The position numbers were made by a program, and so were the translations under genes. Under the pieces are notes generated by a model. That model made no database searches. It was not told the DNA's origin and saw only the letters and a program-made list of their open reading frames with translations. 5,659 nucleotides of DNA, taken from the NCBI GenBank assembly GCA_035654355.1, contig DASRXC010000100.1:1-5659 (forward strand), in the 5' to 3' direction. Source of the stretch: JAFAHD01 sp035654355 (lineage in GTDB: Bacteria > Vulcanimicrobiota > Vulcanimicrobiia > Eremiobacterales > Eremiobacteraceae). Shown here piece by piece: positions 4,811 to 5,659 of the stretch (within the stretch, counting starts at the first letter, position 1; every line of letters starts with the position of its first letter).

Positions 4811-5659
4811 ATGCTGCGCATCCTTGTCGGATGTTTGTTGTTGGCGGTGTTGACGCAAGCCGCTGCCGCCGCGGCGCTCAAACCGCCGAATACGGCGATC
4901 CAGCCGGTGACGTCGACGTATTGGGGCGTCGCGGTTGAAGATCCATACCGATGGCTGGAGAGCGACACGCCGGAGGTCCAGCGTTGGATCAGCGCGCAAA
5001 ACGATTTTTCTGCTCGCGTGTTCGCGACGTTCAAGTATGCGGATGCGATCAATGCGCGCTTGAAACAGCTGTCGATCACGGGCCCGCAGCAGATGGATCC
5101 GAAGCTTGTGGCCGGCACGCTCTTCTATTTGAGGGAAACGCCGCCGCAGCCGCAGCCGGTGCTCGTCGCGCAGCCGTGGGGCGGCGGTGCGCCTCAGGTG
5201 CTGGTCGATCCGAACCCGGCGGGCGGGCTGCTCGCAATCGAAGGCTATTGGCCGTCGCCCGATGGCTCTCACGTGGCGTACGCGACGCAAGAAGCTGGTG
5301 CAGAGCGAACGACGATTCGCGTCGTGGATGCGCAGGGGCACGCGTTGCCGGATGTACTGCCATGGATCGGCGGCGGCACGTCGACCGATGCGCTCGCCTG
5401 GGATGCGAATGGACGCGGGTTTGTGTATACACACGTGCCGCCTTCGACGTCTGCCGATCCGACGGTATCATACTTCAATTCAAGCCTCTATCACCACACG
5501 CTCGGCAATCCAGCCACAAGCGATACACCTTCGCTTGGCCAGGGGTTTTCACAGGTCGCCGAATGGAATGCGATGAGCGCTTCCGACGGAACGATCGTCG
5601 CGCTCGTCCATTACGGCGACGGCTCGTATAACGCCGTCTACGAGCAGAGCGGTGGTTCG
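4811..5659 (+). CDS. Secreted prolyl oligopeptidase-type serine peptidase (S9A), 5' part
   Basis: The first 283 residues of a protein likely near 700 long; the 3' end is outside the window. Residues 1-22 are a signal peptide: a short start with Arg3, a hydrophobic core LVGCLLLAVL, then an Ala-rich cleavage zone, so the mature enzyme should act outside the cytoplasm. EDPYRWLES (43-51) followed by W59 and QN (63-64) is the N-terminal hallmark of the S9A family, which cleaves short peptides, often after proline. Next comes the beta-propeller that gates substrate size: YWPSPDGSHVAYA (146-158), GAERTTIRVVD (163-173), AWDANGRGFVYTHVP (196-210) and LYHHTLG (226-232). The catalytic Ser, Asp and His of the alpha/beta-hydrolase domain lie downstream and cannot be checked. 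Cleavage preference is inferred from family only. Divergent from tRNA-Lys; no link to the neighbouring genes is apparent. Confidence 0.92.
   Translation, partial: MLRILVGCLLLAVLTQAAAAAALKPPNTAIQPVTSTYWGVAVEDPYRWLESDTPEVQRWISAQNDFSARVFATFKYADAINARLKQLSITGPQQMDPKLVAGTLFYLRETPPQPQPVLVAQPWGGGAPQVLVDPNPAGGLLAIEGYWPSPDGSHVAYATQEAGAERTTIRVVDAQGHALPDVLPWIGGGTSTDALAWDANGRGFVYTHVPPSTSADPTVSYFNSSLYHHTLGNPATSDTPSLGQGFSQVAEWNAMSASDGTIVALVHYGDGSYNAVYEQSGGS

Noticed and set aside
4823..4834. ILVGC at residues 4-8 of the S9 peptidase as a lipoprotein lipobox
   Set aside because: Only a few residues precede the cysteine, too short for a lipoprotein signal, and the hydrophobic core continues after it to an Ala-rich cleavage zone.

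Overview
This is a GC-rich bacterial chromosomal segment. All genes are densely packed and of bacterial type, neither tRNA gene encodes its CCA end, and no phage, plasmid, insertion-sequence or CRISPR signal is visible. I cannot name the phylum from the sequence. The codon use and protein style would fit a poorly cultured GC-rich lineage, but that is a guess.

Left part (1-2598): a divergent acetate module. The minus strand carries the first 552 codons of acetyl-CoA synthetase (acs), whose C-terminal domain lies beyond base 1. The plus strand carries a complete small acetate/succinate permease of the GPR1/FUN34/YaaH family (satP-like), ending in a strong intrinsic terminator. The permease would bring acetate in and Acs would activate it to acetyl-CoA. 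The 328-base region between them must hold the control of both genes. It contains a striking nested inverted repeat (1671-1767) whose outer arms match at 15 of 16 positions and which ends just before the acs start. This is the strongest unexplained signal in the window.

Middle part (2601-4701), all on the minus strand: in transcription order tRNA-Lys(CUU), a small membrane-anchored protein with a BON-like C-terminus, a MATE-family multidrug/cation antiporter, and tRNA-Leu(UAG). The gaps are only 32, 8 and 44 bases and I see no terminator between them, so two tRNAs may bracket, and be co-transcribed with, a two-gene operon.

Right part (4811-5659): the start of a secreted prolyl-oligopeptidase-type serine peptidase (S9A) on the plus strand. 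It has a signal peptide and part of the beta-propeller. The catalytic domain is outside the window.

No defence system, mobile element or clearly new protein family is present. The items worth a second look are the structured acs/satP intergenic element and the tRNA-flanked BON-MATE unit.
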